Positions 32,485 through 40,387 of a stretch of DNA of 64,000 nt are shown here, piece by piece. Each line of letters opens with the position of its first letter. Positions within the stretch are counted from its first letter, which is position 1. The notes beneath the pieces were generated by a model, which was given only the letters and a program-made list of their open reading frames with translations, ran no database searches and was not told the origin of the DNA. The position numbers and the translations under genes were made by a program. This stretch comes from Palsa-513 sp050010595 (GTDB lineage Bacteria; Actinomycetota; Thermoleophilia; Solirubrobacterales; Solirubrobacteraceae): positions 186,001 through 250,000 of the forward strand of contig JBEKKS010000001.1 in assembly GCA_050010595.1 (NCBI GenBank). The letters are read 5' to 3'.

Positions 32485-33389
32485 TGGTCGAGCGCGTCAC
32501 AGAGCTGATGATGTCGCAGGACGTCGTCACGAACGTCGACTCGGACATGACCGCGTTGACTCAGACCGAGTCCGAGCTGGCGTCCGGCAAGCGGATCAAC
32601 CAGCCGTCGGATGACCCGTACGGGACGAGCGTGATCCTCGATCTGAACGACAACCTCTCGGAGCAGACCAATTATTCGAACAACAACACCGACGGCACCG
32701 CCTGGCTCAACACCGCCAGTAGCGCGCTGACGTCGATCAACAACGCTGTCGAGACAATCCGCGAGCTTGTGGTCGAAGGGGCAAACGACACGAACTCGAG
32801 CTCCGATGACCAGTCCGCGGCATCCGAGGTCAACGAGCTGATCGACGAGATCAAGCAGGAGGCCAACTCGCAGTACGACGGTAACTACGTGTTCTCCGGC
32901 TCGGACAGCTCAACCGCGCCCTACGCGACGGGTAGCGATGACACCTACCAGGGCAACAGCGGCTCCGTTACGCGCCAAATCGGGGCCAACGAGAGCGTCC
33001 AGGTCAACACGGATCTGTCGAGCGTGCTCGGCAACGGCTCCGGCTCTAATGACGGCCTGCTGCTGGACACGCTGCGTCAGGTCGCCACCGACCTGCAGAA
33101 CGGCTCGCAGACCGGCCTCGAGACAGACCTCGGCAACCTGGACACGAACGTGGACTCGCTACAGGCGCTCCAGTCGAACGTTGGCGTTCTGACCGACCGA
33201 CTCTCGGACGCAGCATCGGAGGTACAGTCCGAGCAGTCGGCTGACAACACGCAGCTCGCGAGCACGCAGGATGCCGACGAGGCAACACTCACCACCCAGT
33301 ATTCGACTGAATCTGCCGCCTACGAGGCAGCGCTCGAGGCTGGCGCGAAGATAATCGAGGAATCACTGACCGACTTCCTGAGCTCATGA
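32484..33389 (+). CDS. flgL: Hook-associated protein FlgL (HAP3)
   Basis: FlgL (301 aa) sits between FlgK and the filament. The flagellin-like N-terminus reads VTELMMSQDVVTNVDSDMTA, then ESELASGKRINQPSDDPYG. The C-terminal helix (AYEAALEAGAKIIEESLTDF) closes the D0 core. A short Ser/Gly-rich centre replaces large outer domains. It overlaps fliW by 4 bp. It is not flagellin: the N-terminal SGKRINQPSDDP and its position after flgK are FlgL features. Confidence 0.93.
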   Translation: MVERVTELMMSQDVVTNVDSDMTALTQTESELASGKRINQPSDDPYGTSVILDLNDNLSEQTNYSNNNTDGTAWLNTASSALTSINNAVETIRELVVEGANDTNSSSDDQSAASEVNELIDEIKQEANSQYDGNYVFSGSDSSTAPYATGSDDTYQGNSGSVTRQIGANESVQVNTDLSSVLGNGSGSNDGLLLDTLRQVATDLQNGSQTGLETDLGNLDTNVDSLQALQSNVGVLTDRLSDAASEVQSEQSADNTQLASTQDADEATLTTQYSTESAAYEAALEAGAKIIEESLTDFLSS

Positions 33390-33862
33390 CACACACGCCC
33401 AACACAACAATGACGATCCAAAGCTCACGCTTCGGCAGCCTGGAAGTTCAGGCCGATGCTGTGATCGACTTTCCCGACGGGCTGATCGGATTGCGCGGCT
33501 CGCGCTACACGCTGATCGCCAACAACCCGAACAGTCCTTTCCTCTGGTTGCACTCGCTCGATGACGGCGCGCTCGCGCTACCGGTTGCCAATCCGCAGCA
33601 GTTCTTCGCCGGTTACAAGCTCGAGCTCGGCGAGAGCGAGGCACAACGGCTCGGGCTCGACGAAGCCAGCCCGATCGACCTCTACGTCACGGTGCGCGCG
33701 GCGCCGGTTCTCTCTGACTTCGTCGCGAACCTGCGTGCCCCGATCGTGATCCACGCCGGCGTCGGCCACCAGGTGATCAACCAGGCAGCCGGTTGCGAGC
33801 TGCGTGCCCCGCTGTTTCCAGCCGATGCGGGCCTCCCGGCCCAGTCGCAGTCGGCCGCTTGA
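33386..33862 (+). CDS. fliW: Flagellar assembly factor FliW
   Basis: FliW binds flagellin and also inhibits CsrA, linking flagellin export to its translation. Typical motifs: SSRFGSLEVQADAVIDFPDG, then LIGLRGSRYTLI, and SPFLWLHSLDDGALALPVAN. Length 158 is normal. It overlaps flgL by 4 bp and is followed 34 bp later by csrA, the standard pair. The C-terminal PLFPADAGLPAQSQ tail is slightly longer than usual. Confidence 0.95.
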   Translation: MTHTPNTTMTIQSSRFGSLEVQADAVIDFPDGLIGLRGSRYTLIANNPNSPFLWLHSLDDGALALPVANPQQFFAGYKLELGESEAQRLGLDEASPIDLYVTVRAAPVLSDFVANLRAPIVIHAGVGHQVINQAAGCELRAPLFPADAGLPAQSQSAA

Positions 33863-33896
33863 CGACGCCCGCGATCGCCGCGACGATAATACGGCG

Positions 33897-34166
33897 ATGC
33901 TGAAGATCACCCGCCGCACAGGCGAGCGGATCATGCTCGGCGAAGACATCGTCGTGACCCTGCTCGAGATCTCCGGGCAGACCGCGCGGATCGGGATCGA
34001 CGCGCCCCGCGCCGTCCCCGTCTACCGCGAGGAGATCTGGGTCGAGGTCAAGCGCGAGAACGAGGCGGCCGCTGGCTCCGGCGGCGCGCTGCCGGAGCTC
34101 GAGCGCGCGAACGGCGTCGCAGCCGTCAGTGGGCACGCCGAGGTCAAGGTCACCGGCGAGCAGTAG
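33897..34166 (+). CDS. csrA: Translational regulator CsrA
   Basis: CsrA binds GGA motifs in mRNA leaders and represses translation, notably of flagellin. The core (MLKITRRTGERIMLGEDIVV, then TLLEISGQTARIGIDAPRAV and PVYREEIWVEV) is complete, with the RNA-contacting Arg in the APRAVPVYREE segment. At 89 residues it is about 25-30 residues longer than usual; the tail (NEAAAGSGGALPELERANG onward) is low complexity. Start codon follows a GATAATACGGCG sequence without a strong ribosome site. Confidence 0.95.
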   Translation: MLKITRRTGERIMLGEDIVVTLLEISGQTARIGIDAPRAVPVYREEIWVEVKRENEAAAGSGGALPELERANGVAAVSGHAEVKVTGEQ

Positions 34167-34184
34167 CGGCCGGCTAGGCGCCGC

Positions 34185-34562
34185 TTACGCTGGGAAAAGG
34201 ATCCGGCCGGGAACGACTGTGTCCTCATCGGTGAGGTAGGCCGCGCAGGTGCGGTGGTAGCCGTCGGCGATCTGTAGCACGATCTCGTCGCGCAAACAGA
34301 CCAGCAGGATCGGGGAGATCGCGATCCCGGCCTTGATGTGCGCGAGCTTCTCGACGACCTCGCCGCTCTTCTTGGCAGTGAGCAGCGGCAGCTGTGCCGC
34401 ACGCAGGATGTCCTTGGCACGCCAATGGCCGTTCGGCGCCTGTGCAAACCGTGCGATCAGGTCATCGAGCGTCTCCGGGGGAACGATCAGCGAGAGGTAG
34501 CTGCGCGCGGCCGCGTAGTCCTTGTCCTCGGGCTCTTCGAGCCAGTTGATCTTCTTCGGCAT
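34185..34562 (-). CDS. Conserved hypothetical protein with ParB-like DGYHR motif
   Basis: A 125-residue protein of a conserved but unassigned family. Visible: an opening MPKKINWLEEPEDKDYAAAR, a helical centre with HWRAKDILRAAQLPLL, and a C-terminal IADGYHRTCAAYL segment reminiscent of the nucleotide-binding part of ParB/sulfiredoxin folds. It ends the thrC-cysO-like operon (5 bp after the sulfur-carrier gene), so a link to that pathway is possible but not shown. It converges with csrA. Confidence 0.7.
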   Translation of the reverse strand: MPKKINWLEEPEDKDYAAARSYLSLIVPPETLDDLIARFAQAPNGHWRAKDILRAAQLPLLTAKKSGEVVEKLAHIKAGIAISPILLVCLRDEIVLQIADGYHRTCAAYLTDEDTVVPGRILFPA

Positions 34563-34567
34563 ACCTC

Positions 34568-34846
34568 TCAGACACCTCCTGCGACTGCCGGGAGGATCGT
34601 CAGCTCGCTGCCGTCGGGGACCGGCGTATCGAGGCCCTCGAGGAAGCGGATGTCCTCGCCCCCGACATAGACGTTGACAAAGCGGCGCAGCGCGCCGCCA
34701 TCATCGGCGATCCGCCCCCGCAGCTCGCCAAAGCGGTCGAACAGCGATTCGAGCACCTCGCGCACGGTCGTTCCCTGCACGCTCACCTCGGTTGCCCCGC
34801 CGGTTGCTGGACGCAGCGCGAGCGGGATCTTGACAGCGACAGCCAC
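34568..34846 (-). CDS. CysO-like ubiquitin-fold sulfur carrier protein
   Basis: A 92-residue beta-grasp protein very similar in layout to mycobacterial CysO: ALRPATGGATEVSVQG, then RRFVNVYVGGEDIRFLEGLD, ending TILPAVAGGV. CysO-type carriers hold sulfide as a C-terminal Gly-Gly thiocarboxylate and deliver it to a PLP enzyme. Here one extra Val follows Gly-Gly, so the tail would need trimming before activation. It abuts the threonine synthase-like gene with no spacer and is under the same S-box leader. MoaD or ThiS function is less likely given the CysO-type ending. Confidence 0.85.
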   Translation of the reverse strand: MAVAVKIPLALRPATGGATEVSVQGTTVREVLESLFDRFGELRGRIADDGGALRRFVNVYVGGEDIRFLEGLDTPVPDGSELTILPAVAGGV

Positions 34847-36106
34847 CTAGCTCACCGCCCCGGCAAACGTCTCGTCGAACGCTTCGATGCTCGGCTCGAT
34901 CTGCCGTCGCTCGAAGCTGCCCCTGACCGCGTCGAGGGTCTTCAGGCCGACGCCGGTGATCACGAGCACGACGCGCTCATCGGGGTCGATCTCGCCACGC
35001 CGCGCCAGCTCCGCGAGCACCGCCGTACTGACGCCGCCAGCCGTCTCGGTGAAGACGCCCGTCGTCTGCGCGAGCAGTGAGATGCCTTCGCGGATCTGCT
35101 CGTCGGTCACGGACTCGATCGTACCGCCGGTGCGGCGCGCCAGATCGAGCGCGTAGGGACCGTCGGCGGGGTTGCCGATTGCCAACGACTTGGCGATCGT
35201 GTCCGGCTTCACCGGCTGGCAGAAGTCGGCGCCGGCGGCAAACGCATTGGCGACCGGGGCACAACCCGTTGCCTGCGCACCATTCATCACCGGCAGGTCC
35301 CCCTCGACGATACCGAGCGAGAGCCACTCCTCAAAGCCGCGCGCGATCTTCGTGAACAGGGAGCCGGACGCGATCGGGACGATCAAACGGTCGGGCAGCG
35401 TCCAATCGAGCTGCTCGGCGATCTCGAACGCCACTGTCTTCGAGCCTTCGGCGTAGTAGGGCCGCATGTTGATGTTCACGAACGCCCAATCGTCATGCTC
35501 GGCCGAGATCTCCGTGCAGAGGCGGTTCACATCGTCGTAGGTGCCGCGAACCTCCACCAGGTTGGTGCCGTAGGTTCCGGTCGCGAGGACCTTCTGCTCC
35601 TCGAGGTCGGCCGGGATGAACACGTATGACGGCAGGCCGACCGCCGCGGCCTGCGCCGCCACCGCGTTTCCGAGATTGCCTGTCGAGGCGCAAGCGAGCG
35701 CGCTGAAGCCGAGCTCCCGCGCCCGCGCCGAGGCGATCGCGACCACGCGATCCTTGAACGAATATGTCGGATTCGCGGCGTCGTTCTTGACGTAGAGGTT
35801 GCGCAGCCCGAGACGCTCGCCGAGCCGCTCGGCGCGCATCAGCGGGGTCCATCCGGCCGGAAGCCCGGCGAGCGGTATGGCGGGGTTGCCCGGTCCCGGC
35901 GGCGGGCCGCTGAGCGGCAGGAAGTCGGCGTAGCGCCAGACGTCCTCGCGTCCCGCCCTGATGCGCCGGCGCAGCGCGTCGCGGTCGCCAAGGCCGCTGT
36001 GGTCGTAGGTCACCTCGAGCGGACCGAAGCATCGCTCGCAGACGTACAACGCCTCGAGCGGATAGGTGGTCCCGCACTCCTTGCACTTCAACTGCTCGAC
36101 TGCCAT
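34847..36106 (-). CDS. thrC: Threonine synthase-like PLP enzyme
   Basis: A 419-residue fold-type II PLP enzyme. The N-terminal zinc ribbon CKECGTTYPLEALYVCERCF is followed by LYVKNDAANPTYSFKDRVVA, where the Lys in SFKD carries PLP, and CASTGNLGNAVAAQAA, the phosphate-cup motif. It matches threonine synthase, which makes threonine from O-phosphohomoserine. Control by a SAM riboswitch and pairing with a CysO-like carrier are unusual for threonine synthesis and suggest it might instead, or also, use a sulfur nucleophile. The GGAGG ribosome site lies in the terminator stem just before the ATG. Confidence 0.88.
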   Translation of the reverse strand: MAVEQLKCKECGTTYPLEALYVCERCFGPLEVTYDHSGLGDRDALRRRIRAGREDVWRYADFLPLSGPPPGPGNPAIPLAGLPAGWTPLMRAERLGERLGLRNLYVKNDAANPTYSFKDRVVAIASARARELGFSALACASTGNLGNAVAAQAAAVGLPSYVFIPADLEEQKVLATGTYGTNLVEVRGTYDDVNRLCTEISAEHDDWAFVNINMRPYYAEGSKTVAFEIAEQLDWTLPDRLIVPIASGSLFTKIARGFEEWLSLGIVEGDLPVMNGAQATGCAPVANAFAAGADFCQPVKPDTIAKSLAIGNPADGPYALDLARRTGGTIESVTDEQIREGISLLAQTTGVFTETAGGVSTAVLAELARRGEIDPDERVVLVITGVGLKTLDAVRGSFERRQIEPSIEAFDETFAGAVS

Positions 36107-36107
36107 G

Positions 36108-36138
36108 AAAAAAACCTCCGCCGGTCTTGTGGCGAAGG
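36108..36138 (-). terminator. S-box expression platform: intrinsic terminator before thrC
   Basis: On the minus strand CCTTCGCC, an 8-base loop, and GGCGGAGG form an 8-bp stem followed by seven T, ending 1 base before the thrC ATG. The GGAGG ribosome site is inside the 3' arm, so the same hairpin can block both transcription and translation. Confidence 0.88.
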
Positions 36139-36159
36139 CTCTCGTTTAAAGCCCCGGCC

Positions 36160-36267
36160 ACATCTCCCAGGCTTGCATTGGAGCCTGATGGAATTGGCAC
36201 CGTTTGCCGCTTGCGCGACATGGTTGCCGGGGTTTCATAGGGCCAGTCCCTCCACCCCTCTGGATGC
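36160..36267 (-). promoter_or_regulatory. SAM-I (S-box) riboswitch aptamer
   Basis: The minus strand carries the S-box core in order: a GGTGGAGGGACTGGCCC-type segment, ATGAAACCCCGGCAACC, then CGGTGCCAATTCC and GGGAGATGT. The P1 helix is GCATC (36263-36267) with GATGT (36160-36164). Binding of S-adenosylmethionine stabilises P1 and favours the downstream terminator, so the operon is off when SAM is plentiful. All conserved core blocks are present. It lies between a good promoter and the terminator. Confidence 0.93.
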
Positions 36268-36286
36268 GTCCAGCTATGTAATCGCA

Positions 36287-36315
36287 AGTATAGGCACAGC
36301 CTGGATCGGATTCAA
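36287..36315 (-). promoter_or_regulatory. Housekeeping promoter of the S-box/thrC transcript
   Basis: TTGAAT (36310-36315), 17 bases, TATACT (36287-36292) on the minus strand. The start site would fall about 12 bases before the P1 helix of the riboswitch. Confidence 0.8.
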
Positions 36316-36332
36316 ACGACTAGGCTGCGCGC

Positions 36333-37292
36333 GTGCCAGAGGTTGCCGAGCTGCTGCCCTCCCCGCTCGGTGGCGCACCGCGACGCCGCGCGCTCGTGAT
36401 CGTCAACCCGTACGCGACGGCCGTCTCCGAGCGCCTGCGAACGCTCGTGCTGTCCGCGCTCGCGTCACGCTACGAGGTCGAGGCCGTCGCGACCCAGGCG
36501 CCCGGTCACGCGACCGAGCTTGCCGCTGGCGCTCGCGGCTACGACGTCGTCATCTCGTTCGGAGGCGACGGGACCGTCAACGAGATCGCAAACGGCCTTG
36601 CCGGGTCAGCGACGCCACTGGCACCGCTTCCCGGCGGCTCGGCCAACGTGTTCTGCAAGCTGCTCGGAATACCCGGCGAGATCGTCGACGCGACCGAGCA
36701 CCTGCTGGCGCTCGCCGACAGATGGCAGGTTCGCACGATCGACCTCGGCTTCGTCAACGGACGGCACTACACCTTCAGCGCCGGGGTCGGACTTGACGCG
36801 AGCGTGGTGCGCGTAGTCGACAGCAAGCCGGCGCTGAAGGCACGTTTCGGTCCGAGCTTCTTTGCCGCCGCTGCCCTGTGGACGCTTGCTCGGCGCTACC
36901 TCCGCAGCCCGCCGCAGCTGACTGTTGCGGTTGACGGAAGGACGCTCGCCGGGGTCACGGCCGTCGTCCAGAACGCCCACCATTACACCTACTTCAACGA
37001 CCACCCGATCGACCTCGCGGCCGGCGCGACGCTCGAGAACGGAACGCTCGCTGGGGTCGTGCTGGGGCGAAGCTCGCCGCTGTCCGTGCCAGCGCTTGTT
37101 CTCCGCGCCGTCAGCCCCGCTCGCGAGGTAGCCGGCCACCGGCGGGTTGTCGCATTCACGACGAGCGACGGCGTGATCGTCGAGACCGCGGACGGCCGCG
37201 CGCTCCCGCTCCAGCTCGACGGAGACTATGTCGGGGACGTTCAGGCGGCGCACTTCGAGCTGCGCCATGCGGCCCTCAGCGTCGTCTGCTGA
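36333..37292 (+). CDS. Diacylglycerol kinase-family lipid kinase
   Basis: A 319-residue protein of the DagK/YegS/sphingosine kinase group, which phosphorylates a lipid hydroxyl. Motifs: RRALVIVNPYAT at the start, the nucleotide-binding SFGGDGTVNEIANGL, then APLPGGSANVFCKLLGI. The C-terminal half is the beta-sandwich lipid domain ending in LQLDGDYVGDVQAAHFEL. GTG start at 36333. The substrate (diacylglycerol, a glycolipid core or another) cannot be told. It is divergent from the thrC operon. Confidence 0.88.
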   Translation: MPEVAELLPSPLGGAPRRRALVIVNPYATAVSERLRTLVLSALASRYEVEAVATQAPGHATELAAGARGYDVVISFGGDGTVNEIANGLAGSATPLAPLPGGSANVFCKLLGIPGEIVDATEHLLALADRWQVRTIDLGFVNGRHYTFSAGVGLDASVVRVVDSKPALKARFGPSFFAAAALWTLARRYLRSPPQLTVAVDGRTLAGVTAVVQNAHHYTYFNDHPIDLAAGATLENGTLAGVVLGRSSPLSVPALVLRAVSPAREVAGHRRVVAFTTSDGVIVETADGRALPLQLDGDYVGDVQAAHFELRHAALSVVC

Positions 37293-37422
37293 GGTCCGTG
37301 TAAACCACTGAGCGCAGCGGGTATCCCCCGCCGCTGTTTCTACGGAGCGGCCCGGATGGAGCGAGGAGCCGCTCGCGGGAGGCTACGCACCAGGCTACAA
37401 ACAAACTTTCAGGAGGACAGTG

Positions 37423-37992
37423 GTGCGTACATTCCTTTCCAAGATCACGCAGTTGACCCCGGTCGCGGCTGGCCTTGCCGCCGGTCTGATCGCCGTCGGC
37501 GTCGTCTCAGTAGTTGCCGGCAACTACACGCATTCGGTGGTTCGCACCGAGCTGGCGCCGCAGCAGATCTTCTTCCCCAAGCCGGCCGAGTACGCGGTGC
37601 TCAAGCCGTACGCGGGGCAGCAGGTGCTGACCGGCAGCCAGGCAAAGCTCTATGCCGACGACCAGATCCTGCCCGACATGAACAAGATCTCCGGCGGCAA
37701 GACCTACTCACAGGTCTCCGATGCGTGGATCGCCGGCGGCATGAAGAACGCCACCCTCGCGTCTGAGCGCCAGACCCTGTTCATGGGCACGACGCTGCGC
37801 GGCATGCTGCTCAATGCCTGGGGTTGGGGACAGGTCGGCACCTACGCGATCCTTGCCGGGATCCTGTTGATCGTGATCGGCGCAATCCTCTTCCTCCTCC
37901 CGGTCGCCAACTATCTGCTGAACCTCCGGCCCGAGCGCGTCAGCGAGACGACGCCGGCAAAGGTCGGCGGCACAGCAAAGGCAACCGCCTAA
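37423..37992 (+). CDS. Membrane protein of unknown function, two terminal helices
   Basis: A 189-residue protein with an N-terminal membrane helix (residues ~12-33), an extracytoplasmic domain of ~100 residues (FPKPAEYAVLKPYAGQQVLT, then WIAGGMKNATLASERQTLFM) and a second helix near 145-165 (YAILAGILLIVIGAILFLLP). Two GTG codons are possible; AGGAGG at 37411 gives 7 bases of spacing to the one at 37423, which I chose. I do not recognise the family. A strong hairpin follows the stop, so it is probably a single-gene unit. Confidence 0.75.
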   Translation: MRTFLSKITQLTPVAAGLAAGLIAVGVVSVVAGNYTHSVVRTELAPQQIFFPKPAEYAVLKPYAGQQVLTGSQAKLYADDQILPDMNKISGGKTYSQVSDAWIAGGMKNATLASERQTLFMGTTLRGMLLNAWGWGQVGTYAILAGILLIVIGAILFLLPVANYLLNLRPERVSETTPAKVGGTAKATA

Positions 37993-38012
37993 ACCGCGCC
38001 GCACCTCCGTAC

Positions 38013-38040
38013 CGAGCGCCCGGCTCCAGCCGGGCGCTCG
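38013..38040 (+). terminator. Strong stem-loop after the 37.4 kb gene
   Basis: CGAGCGCCCGGC and its exact complement surround a TCCA loop, giving a 12-bp GC-rich stem. Only TCGTT follows, so the T-run is weak; it could act in both directions, between this gene and the convergent rel gene. Confidence 0.65.
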
Positions 38041-38114
38041 TCGTTAACGCCCGCCTCAGGCCAGCACGGTCGCTCCGACCACCCCGCTCCCGCGGAGGGC
38101 CCGCGCAGCCGCCG

Positions 38115-40361
38115 CTACGCGCCCGGGATGACGCGGAAGGCGTCGAAGACCGAGTCGATGTTGCGCAGGCGCGTGATCGTCGCCTTGAGCGTCTGCGTGT
38201 CGGCGCACTCGACGACGAAGCGGTTGCGGATCATCGGCGGGTTCGCGGTGCACTGAGCCTCGGCGATGTTCATCCCCGCCTCGGAGAAGGTGCGTGAGAT
38301 GTCCTCCAGCAAGCGATGGCGATCCCAACCGTCGATCTGGATCTCGACCTTGAAGCCGGTTGTCTGCTCGCCCTCCCACGAGACCGGGGTGAAACGGTCC
38401 GGATCGCGGCGCAGCGCGCGTGCGTTCGGGCAGTCCTCGCGGTGGATCGTGATGCCGCGTCCGAGCGAGATGTAGCCGAGGATCGGATCGCCGGGCACCG
38501 GCCGGCAGCACTTGGCCAGGCGCAGCATCACGTCGCTGACGCCCTCGACGCGGATTCCGAACTCGCTCGAGGAGTTGGTCGGCCGTCTGCGCTCGCGGCG
38601 CGTCGAGACGATCTGGCTGACGCTTTCCTCCTCCTCGGCTGCCTCGCCGCGCTTGAGGCGCGTCATGATCTTCGCGACGACGGTCTTGGGCGCGATCTTC
38701 GCGGCACCGAGGGCGACGTAGAACTCCTCAGCCTTGCGGAAGCCCATCTCGCGGATCACGTCGGCCAGCAGCGCCGAACCGGCGATCCGCTGGGCCGGCA
38801 GACCCTGCTTGCGCAGCTCGTCCTGGAGCGCCTCGCGCCCGGAGTGCTCGGTGTCATCGCGCGTCTCGGCCTTCAGCCAGGCCTTGATCTTGTTGCGCGC
38901 GCGCGTCGTCTTGACGACCGCAAGCCAGTCGCGCGACGGCCCACGCTCGCGCTTGGAGGTGAGTATCTCGACGATGTCGCCGGAGCGCAGCTCGTAGTGC
39001 AGCGGGACGATCTTGCCGTTGACCTTCGCGCCGACGCAGCGGTGGCCGACGTCCGTGTGGACCTCGTAGGCGAAGTCGAGTGGGGTCGCGCCGGCAGCAA
39101 GCGACTTGACCTCGCCCTTGGGCGTGAACACGTAGACCTCGTCCTCGAACAGGTCCACGCGGAGCGTCTCCATGAACTCCTTGGGATCGCTCGTCTCCGA
39201 CTGCCAGTCGGCCATCGAGCGCAGCCACTTGAGCTTCTCGGTGTCCTCGCTCCACGCAGCCTTGCCGCTCGCGGCGTCGACCCGCTTGTACATCCAGTGC
39301 GCGGCGACGCCGTACTCCGCCATGTTGTGCATCTCGCGCGTGCGGATCTGGATCTCGAGCGGGCGTCCTTCCGGACCGATCACCGTCGTGTGCAGCGACT
39401 GGTACATGTTGAACTTGGGCATCGCGATGAAGTCCTTGAAGCGACCCGGAAGCGGCTTCCAGAGCGAATGAACGACGCCGACCGCGCCGTAGCAGTCCTT
39501 CACGCCGTCGACGACGACGCGCATCGCAGTGAGGTCGTAGATCTCGTTGAACTCGCGGCCCTTACGGGTCATCTTCGTGTAGATCGAGAAGAAGTGCTTC
39601 GCGCGGCCTGAGATCAGCGCGCTGATCCCGACGCCTTCGAGCTCGCCCTGCAGGTACCGGCCGGCCTCGGTGACGTAGCGCTCGCGCTCCTCGCGCTGCT
39701 GCGCGACGAGACCCTTGATCTCCGAGTACTTGCGCGGGTGCAGCGTCGCGAATGAAAGGTCCTCGAGCTCCCACTTGATTGCGTGGATGCCAAGCCGGTG
39801 CGCGATCGGGGCGTAGATCTCGAGTGTCTCGCGCGCCTTCTCGAGCTGCTTCTGCTTGGGCAGCCCCTTCAGCGTGCGCATGTTGTGGAGCCGGTCGGCG
39901 AGCTTGATCAGGATGACGCGAACGTCGCTTGCCATCGCGACGATCATCTTGCGGTAGTTCTCGGCCTGCGCCTCGTCGCGCGAGGAGAACGTGATGCCGG
40001 TGAGCTTCGTGACGCCGTCGACGAGGTTTGCGATCTCCTCGCCGAAGCGCTCTTCGACTTCAGCCAGCGACGCTGTCGTGTCCTCGACCGTGTCGTGCAG
40101 GAGCGCGGCACAGAGTGTCTCCGTGTCGAGCAGCATGCCCGCACAGATCAGCGCGACGCCAACCGGATGCGTGATGAAGTCCTCACCAGAGCGCCGGCGC
40201 TGGTCGGCGTGGTGCTCGCAGGCGAAGACGAACGCCTCCTCGACGAGCGCGCGGTCGATCTCGACCAGCGACTCCTCGGCGTGCTCCTCGACGATTGCGA
40301 AGAGGTCCGAGAGCAGGCCGCGGTCCCGCTCGGTCAGCTCGGCGGCAGACGTATACGCCAC
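38115..40361 (-). CDS. rel: Bifunctional (p)ppGpp synthetase/hydrolase Rel
   Basis: A 748-residue long RSH protein. The HD hydrolase domain is intact (GEDFITHPVGVALICAGMLL, then HDTVEDT at residues ~90-96). The synthetase domain is near 245-360 (YDLTAMRVVVDGVKDCYGAV, then HSLWKPLPGRFKDFIAMPK). TGS (VYVFTPKGEVKSLAAGATPL) and a C-terminal ACT domain complete it. With both catalytic regions conserved it should make and degrade the alarmone. Next to recJ, as in many Gram-positive genomes. No feature indicates loss of activity. Confidence 0.96.
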   Translation of the reverse strand: MAYTSAAELTERDRGLLSDLFAIVEEHAEESLVEIDRALVEEAFVFACEHHADQRRRSGEDFITHPVGVALICAGMLLDTETLCAALLHDTVEDTTASLAEVEERFGEEIANLVDGVTKLTGITFSSRDEAQAENYRKMIVAMASDVRVILIKLADRLHNMRTLKGLPKQKQLEKARETLEIYAPIAHRLGIHAIKWELEDLSFATLHPRKYSEIKGLVAQQREERERYVTEAGRYLQGELEGVGISALISGRAKHFFSIYTKMTRKGREFNEIYDLTAMRVVVDGVKDCYGAVGVVHSLWKPLPGRFKDFIAMPKFNMYQSLHTTVIGPEGRPLEIQIRTREMHNMAEYGVAAHWMYKRVDAASGKAAWSEDTEKLKWLRSMADWQSETSDPKEFMETLRVDLFEDEVYVFTPKGEVKSLAAGATPLDFAYEVHTDVGHRCVGAKVNGKIVPLHYELRSGDIVEILTSKRERGPSRDWLAVVKTTRARNKIKAWLKAETRDDTEHSGREALQDELRKQGLPAQRIAGSALLADVIREMGFRKAEEFYVALGAAKIAPKTVVAKIMTRLKRGEAAEEEESVSQIVSTRRERRRPTNSSSEFGIRVEGVSDVMLRLAKCCRPVPGDPILGYISLGRGITIHREDCPNARALRRDPDRFTPVSWEGEQTTGFKVEIQIDGWDRHRLLEDISRTFSEAGMNIAEAQCTANPPMIRNRFVVECADTQTLKATITRLRNIDSVFDAFRVIPGA

Positions 40362-40387
40362 GTCAGCCTCCGCGGTCTGCGCGGGAT

